Both the position numbers and the translations under genes were made by a program. DNA of 64,000 nucleotides from Lasiosphaeria ovina. Taxonomy: Eukaryota > Ascomycota > Sordariomycetes > Sordariales > Lasiosphaeriaceae. This document shows positions 58,842 through 64,000 of the stretch, one piece after another (within the stretch, counting starts at the first letter, position 1; each line of letters opens with the position of its first letter). Under the pieces are notes generated by a model. It worked only from the letters and a program-made list of their open reading frames with translations, was not told where the DNA came from and ran no database searches. The stretch spans positions 2,232,001-2,296,000 of the forward strand of contig JAULSN010000001.1 of the NCBI GenBank assembly GCA_033439765.1, in the 5' to 3' direction.

Positions 58842-61468
58842 ATGGCTTCAACATACCGCCTCATCCAACCCTCGGACTCGGTCCATTGGCCGCCGCATTC
58901 GTCGTACCAGAGCCTCGGGAAAAGAATCCGCAATGCTGCCGAGGCTTGCCGTGAATGTCGACAGAACAAGGTCAAGGTAACCGACCGCTAACCTGTACCT
59001 CATTATTTTCATGCCCAGAACTTCAGATTCGGCCCTTGACGCTGTACACTTGCTCACCGCCATTGTCAGTGCGATAGAAGTCGTCCTACATGCAGGACGT
59101 GCACCGCAAAGGAACGGCCATGCCACTACGAGGGCCACGCCGGCCAGTCGAGAAAGGCACTCATGAAGTCGCGTATGCGGGCAATGGAGAAGCTGTTTGT
59201 GGCGCTGAAGTCGAACCCCGATAGTGACGCCGAGAGCCTTTTCCGTCGCATTCGCTCGTCTAGTGATATTCTCGCCTTAATTGAGATGGACGATTCTGTG
59301 GTTTCGTCTCCCAGCTCGGGCAGCTCCATGAGCATCAACGAAAAGCTGACACCTCGTCGCGCAAGTCCTCTAACCGCGTCTTCAGACGATGAGATGCGGT
59401 TCTCTTTCGGTTCACCGCTTTCGAATTCGAGCAGTTTCTCCAGCCCACAGCTATTGGCGAATGCGTCTGCCTCTCTGATCCGACTGGTTATGCCTAACGC
59501 TGCCACTACCAAGGCAGCCACAGAGAGCTTCTATCGCTCCAGTGGCAGGCTGTTCCACGTCTTTTCCGAGGAGCAGGTCGCAAGTTACCACTCGGACGTG
59601 TATCAAGGAGACAACAATCCCATCCCGAACCAGAAAATTGCAACCTGCTGTCTTGCTGCCGTTGCAGCTGTCGGTGTGCAATACAACGAAGATGATTTTG
59701 AAGAAGGCATGTCCGAAGTCTATTATAACATCGCAGCTCACTACTTTTCCAGCTTTATTGGCGAGCTGCCCCTGGACGCCATCAAATCATGCGCAGTGCT
59801 GGCCATGTACAATGTCATGGACAAATCAACCGTGGCTCTGGCATATATTGGTTAGAACCCTCAGACAAACGATACAGTGGCGTAGACGGACTAACAGGCC
59901 TAAACCCCCGGTCCTAGAGGTCGGCTTGAATATGTCGAGAAAATACAACCTCCATGTCAAGCAGTGCCGTGACCCAAGTGTCTCGGACAAGGCATGGGCT
60001 GATTACCGCAGAACATGGCGAACTCTGATGTTTTTCTCCAGGCAAGTCTTTCCCGATTGACGCTCAGTTTCAAAGTTCCTAGCTTATCATGTGACTTGAC
60101 AATACAGCTGGCTTTCGTCAACTCTAGGCTACATATCTGGCGCGGGTATCCAATTTCGGGAAATGGTTCCCGTGAGCTTAACCCACCCCTTGCTAAGTAC
60201 CCCCCACTGCTAGCATTACTAACCATTTCTATTCTTCTAGTTTCTCGACGTGGAAGGCGACAACCCATACGACATCGGAAACAGTGCGTCTGCGGCCGCC
60301 CGAAATCCATGTTTCACTCTGGGTTAGTTGATTATGACTGACAGTATTTCTCACAGTCGTCCAGATGGAAATGACCAAGATATCCCTCCTCCAAGCAGAC
60401 ATACTGCACGTGCGACTCGCTTTCAAAGAAATGACAGGACCAGCCCTTGAAGCAATAATGAAAGATCTCCACGACTGGCACGACCGCCTCCCAGGTCATA
60501 TGCGGCTGAGCAACGTCGGTCGTGAGGACCTCCCCGACGGCGTTTTACTCTCCATTTTCCACGCCCACCTTCTCTATCTCGGCACCGTCATACTGCTCTA
60601 CCGGCGCATAGCCTCGCAGTTTGTCAAGTGTTTTGGTTTCGAGCTGGGTCAATCAAAGTCCAGTGGGGCGTTCGAGACGACGCTCGTCAACCAGACCTCG
60701 GAGGGGGTGACGGCCGCGAGGCACTCGGCCCGGATATTAGGTCTTATGCTGGAGAAGAAGGGCATATTCAAGAGATGCTGGGTCGTCATGTGAGCCAGCC
60801 TACCAATTACCCAATGTTCACCCCTCCTCTTCCGACGGGTCTGTTAACATGGTCCGCGCAGCTTTCAGTCGCAAACTGCGTGCATGGTGATGCTGCATTC
60901 GGCCATCCAAAAGCAACTGCACCTGTTCCCCCAGTCTTCTTGGAAAGAGGACCTTGTTCACGCGCACACTTGTCTTGAGGCCCTTGAGTTTTGCGGCACG
61001 ATCGACAGCGTGGCCCTCAACTTCTACGATTGTCTGGAGCCAATCTACACACAGGTCGCCTCATACTCGTCCCCGACAGCTCCTCCTGGGCCCCCAGAGC
61101 CCCCACCGCCGGCGGATTATCTCCTCACCATTCCTCCAGGCTCGGACTCTTCCAATGTGAGCCTGTCTCTGTCATTGCTAGAGGCTCTCTGCCGGCCCTT
61201 TGGCGACGACGACGCGAAGCTCAAGATAGCCGAGGCCACCGCACTCCCGGAGCGACAGCAGAAGCAGCAGAAGGGGGCCAGTGCAGGGCCACTGGCGCAA
61301 CTGGACAGGCATCTAGATTGGGGGTGGGAAAACAGCGTGGAAGTGCAGTGGGACAGGGACGGCCCCGGAGCCGTGGCCAGCCGGAGTGCGCTGTGCAATG
61401 TGCAGAGCCGATTCCTCGGCAGCAACCACCCAAGCGGGTGGGCTGGGGGGGCTGACGATGCTGACTAG
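58842..61468 (+). CDS. Zn2Cys6 transcription factor with fungal_trans domain; one-base frameshift in exon 1
   Basis: Exons are 58842-58977, 59070-59850, 59918-60041, 60108-60171, 60241-60283, 60357-60789 and 60862-61468, about 728 residues. Intron 1 splits the binuclear cluster: EACRECRQNKVK joins CDRSRPTCRTCTAKERPC, giving all six cysteines. The ATG frame (MASTYRLIQPSDSVHWPPHS) reaches the cluster only if one base of the five-A run at 58920-58924 is dropped; otherwise it stops in exon 1. This is either a sequencing or natural indel, or a different upstream exon is used. The middle regulatory domain is readable: ISGAGIQFREMVPFLDV and MTKISLLQADILHVRLAF. The intron after exon 3 uses a GC donor (gcaagt). 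These regulators bind CGG half-sites; the target may include the adjacent esterase (inference). Confidence 0.8.
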
Positions 61469-62931
61469 ATAGATGATTACTTGGGACAACTGACCATCCC
61501 TACCTATGAGTTGTGAGCGGAAATCACATTCTTTCCATTGCGGTAGGGCTTTTTCTTGTCTGTTGCACCGACAGGCCAAGGAGAGCAGGGGTGTGGATTA
61601 TTTTCGAGGTGGTGTTACTTGCGCCTTGAAGCGGCATTGCGATATCGCGAGTGCCACACACGCGCTTGGATAGATGGACGGGTGGATATGGTGATAGCAC
61701 CGGAGGTGCGTCTTGGCGACGGTGCAGCAAGCTGAGTCGGGAATGGCGGCGGCAGCAGCCTGCGGGATGTTTCCAGGTGCTCGGGACCAGAGCATGGATG
61801 CGGTGTGGTGTGTGCTCTGGCGGTACGAAGTATTGCTAACCTTATGACATTTCTTTTGTGATTTGTCACTGAAAATAAATGCTCGGAGTTGCCATGTCTC
61901 TCTCGTATTTGGCCTGAGACGCACGATGGGGAAGGAATGTGCATCGTCGGCTTCATGGATGCCGCGTCAATGGCAGCTTCCTTCTTTTTGATGGATTTCC
62001 TTTTGGGGTGTCTTTGGGGCCCGAGGTTAGGGCTTTTGGGTTGGTGCGAGGGCATGCAATCGTGAATGGCGGGGTCGCGTCGGGCGTCCATAGGGCCCTG
62101 GTATGGAGGCTTCTCGGCTCCTGCAGAGGCTCCGTAGCGCGGCATGCTGTTCCCCTTTGGATGCGTCGCCTGGAGGCTAGAAGGGGCTTTTCACTAATCT
62201 AGAACGTGGCCGACGACGCAAAAAAATACGACGGCTGAAAATGGCGCTAGTTCATCCGTAGGTGCTTTGAAGTTTGGGTGCGATTCCCGCGGAGGTGGAC
62301 ACGACACCGCTCAGCAGAAGGGAGTGGTCGTGACCGGGGTGTGGCCATGACCCCTGTCGCTAGCCGAGACTTGCAGCTGCTGGAATGTCAGGGCCTTCAG
62401 CATTTGGGGCCCTCAAGGCGGGTGTCGCCGAGGCATTCGGTACTTGGCCTGTGGCTGCTCGGCGTACCCCCGGCGTCCATCTCACTTTGCCATGTACGAG
62501 AATGCGCATGGGTGAAATGGAAGGGAACCCAAAATTGGATGGCAAAAAAAGCCGACTTTGAACCCCATTCCCTCCGTCATGTATCTAGGTATCGTCTTGA
62601 CCACCGAGAGAGTACGTATATAGATGGAACCCACCCGTCGTGCGGCACAATAGGTCCAGCCGGGAGAGGATGATGTCGTTGCCCCAAAAGAACTCCTTGG
62701 ATTTCCCTTAGTCGTCTGTCGATCACAGGTCTGGCCCTGCGTCATCGCAACAAACTACGCACCTACTGCCGGCAACCCCACCATCACCGACCGATTTACG
62801 CTTAGATACAAAGCTACGGTACAAACAAACCGTCCATTAGTCCCATCGTCGCCTTGACAGCTCCACGTCAACATCACACCACCGTCGCAGCTTTTTCAGA
62901 GGCCTAGACCGTGGCCGTTACAAGTTCCAAC
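61469..62931. other. Intergenic; no supportable gene
   Basis: This separates the Zn2Cys6 gene from the next regulator. Frames are short and overlapping on both strands. The right end is the promoter and leader of the gene at 62932. Confidence 0.5.
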
Positions 62932-64000
62932 ATGCTAGCCAATTCTTACTCCTCCGAGCTAGATATGGATGCGGGCGATGTAAGAGACTTGTTTGCTTGC
63001 GTCAGTGCTGTTAGTGGCATGTACCTTTTTGGCATCCTTTCTTTGATATTGGACGGCAAACCTACCCATGACATCACACAAATGCCGCGGGCCAGACCTT
63101 GCTAGGGGGGTTGCATCGGCCTTTTTGGCACAGCCGTGTTAAGCACGGCGTGGAATTACCTTAAACTGACCAAGGCCTCTCTCCGCCCTCTAGGCTCCGA
63201 GCCTCCAGTCCTACTTCGAGAGCAACCCTGGATACGTGCCGTGGACGGGCGCAGAGGGGGCTGACAGCCGTGTCGTCGCCGACAACACATCCAACACGCA
63301 ATACGTCAATCCCTGGCACGGGAGCCTGCCCGGGCCAGACTACGACGACCCGACCATGTTTGGCGCCGACGGCGCCGAGATAGACTGGTCTTCCTTCGGC
63401 CCCTTGCCGTCGTCCTCGCACCAGCACCACCACAACAACAACACGTGGGGCCACCCTGACCCGTCCCCCGTCGACTACTTTACCTCGGGCCTGCCGGCTT
63501 CTCCCGGCGGGCTCTACACAGCCAGCAGCGTCTGGGGATCTCATGACCAGCCCCTGTACTCGCCGCACTCGGAGGCGCCCCCGCTCATCCCCGCCCACCA
63601 CGCACCCCTAGTCCGGAGTGTGTCTGCCGAGAACGGGCTCAGTGCCGGCTCCAGCCTCGACTTCATCAGGCGGCCGAACCTGAAGCACGGCGGCAGCTCG
63701 AGCGAGCCGACGTCGCCGGGGAACATGGTCCTAGTGTCGTCGTCTCCGGTGGCGGCCGCCCTGCCGTCAAACACCACCAAACCCAAGAGAGCACACAAGG
63801 CCAAGGCCAAGTCCGTGTCAGCCAGCAAATCTGATGCCAAATCCAAAAAGGCCGCCGGCAGCTGTACCAGCAGCAGCAGCCACCCGCAACAACAAAGAGG
63901 CTCCTCCTCCTCCTCCTCCAAACGCAAGTCACAAAGCCCGCCACTAACACCCGGCGGCACTCCTGCCACTGCCGCAGCGTCGGCGGAGCAGATCCGCAAG
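62932..64000 (+). CDS. Putative bZIP-type transcription regulator, 3' end beyond window
   Basis: Exon 1 is 62932-62979 (MLANSYSSELDMDAGD). The intron 62980-63193 (gtaaga...ctag) is long for this window at 214 bases. Exon 2 is open from 63194 to the last base, reading 285 residues so far. The protein is rich in Ser, Pro, His/Asn and acidic residues, with SSSHQHHHNNNTWG, then a Lys-rich stretch (KPKRAHKAKAKS), poly-Ser, and KRKSQSPPLTPGGTP. It breaks off at SAEQIRK, where many fungal bZIP proteins begin the basic region. A bZIP assignment rests on this position and composition, not on a visible zipper. The alternative is another nuclear regulator with a low-complexity activation region. Confidence 0.6.

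Noticed and set aside
1..64000. CRISPR arrays, insertion sequences or bacterial operons
   Set aside because: None were seen. Intron structure and gene families are eukaryotic and fungal.

Overview
The window looks like nuclear DNA of a filamentous ascomycete, most likely a Sordariomycete with a plant-biomass-degrading lifestyle. The reasons are short GT-AG introns of about 45-110 bases with CTRAY-type branch sites, Zn2Cys6 regulators, fungal N-terminal (STAND/NLR-type) domains, and a group of secreted lignocellulose enzymes. It is gene-sparse for a fungus. Real genes sit in islands separated by long AT-rich or pyrimidine-rich stretches that hold broken genes and repeats. All exon boundaries below were worked out by hand from splice signals, frame and family resemblance; no search was run.

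Left part (1-25 kb): a frameshifted F-box remnant (3.9-4.6 kb), a decayed hypothetical (5.3-6.2 kb) and a ~100 bp tandem repeat (7.65-8 kb). Then comes a five-exon gene (8575-10339) that joins a fungal STAND-type N-terminal domain to a full-length E2 fold in which the catalytic cysteine is replaced by arginine. It is followed by a BAHD-like acyltransferase pseudogene with a CTG microsatellite (10.6-12.3 kb), a four-helix membrane protein (14.1-15.0 kb), a small Gly/Thr-rich protein (16.2 kb), an APC-superfamily amino-acid/GABA-type permease with seven exons (18.1-20.2 kb), and a head-to-head pair of three-exon genes (22.5-25.2 kb), both ending in about four membrane helices.

Middle (25-43 kb): a 699-residue secreted protein built almost entirely of short beta-type repeats (27.5-29.6 kb), then a long stretch with little coding sequence. 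Between about 38.5 and 42.5 kb there is a collage of short decayed exons resembling mRNA-processing genes: a SAC3/GANP (Thp3/LENG8)-like piece, pieces of SF3B1/Hsh155 in the wrong order with one piece tandemly duplicated, and an RBM39/Rsd1-like piece. This patchwork is the strangest thing in the window.

Right part (43-64 kb): an AA9 lytic polysaccharide monooxygenase, a class II haem peroxidase, a Ser-rich single-pass membrane protein, a large unusual protein kinase with a Pro-rich tail and duplicated basic C-terminal motif, a CBM1-GH5 endoglucanase, a secreted type B carboxylesterase, a Zn2Cys6 transcription factor (divergent from the esterase; one-base frameshift at a run of A; one GC-AG intron), and the start of a Ser/Gln-rich, bZIP-like regulator cut off by the window end. 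The oxidative and hydrolytic enzymes plus the neighbouring regulator suggest a loose lignocellulose-degradation island.
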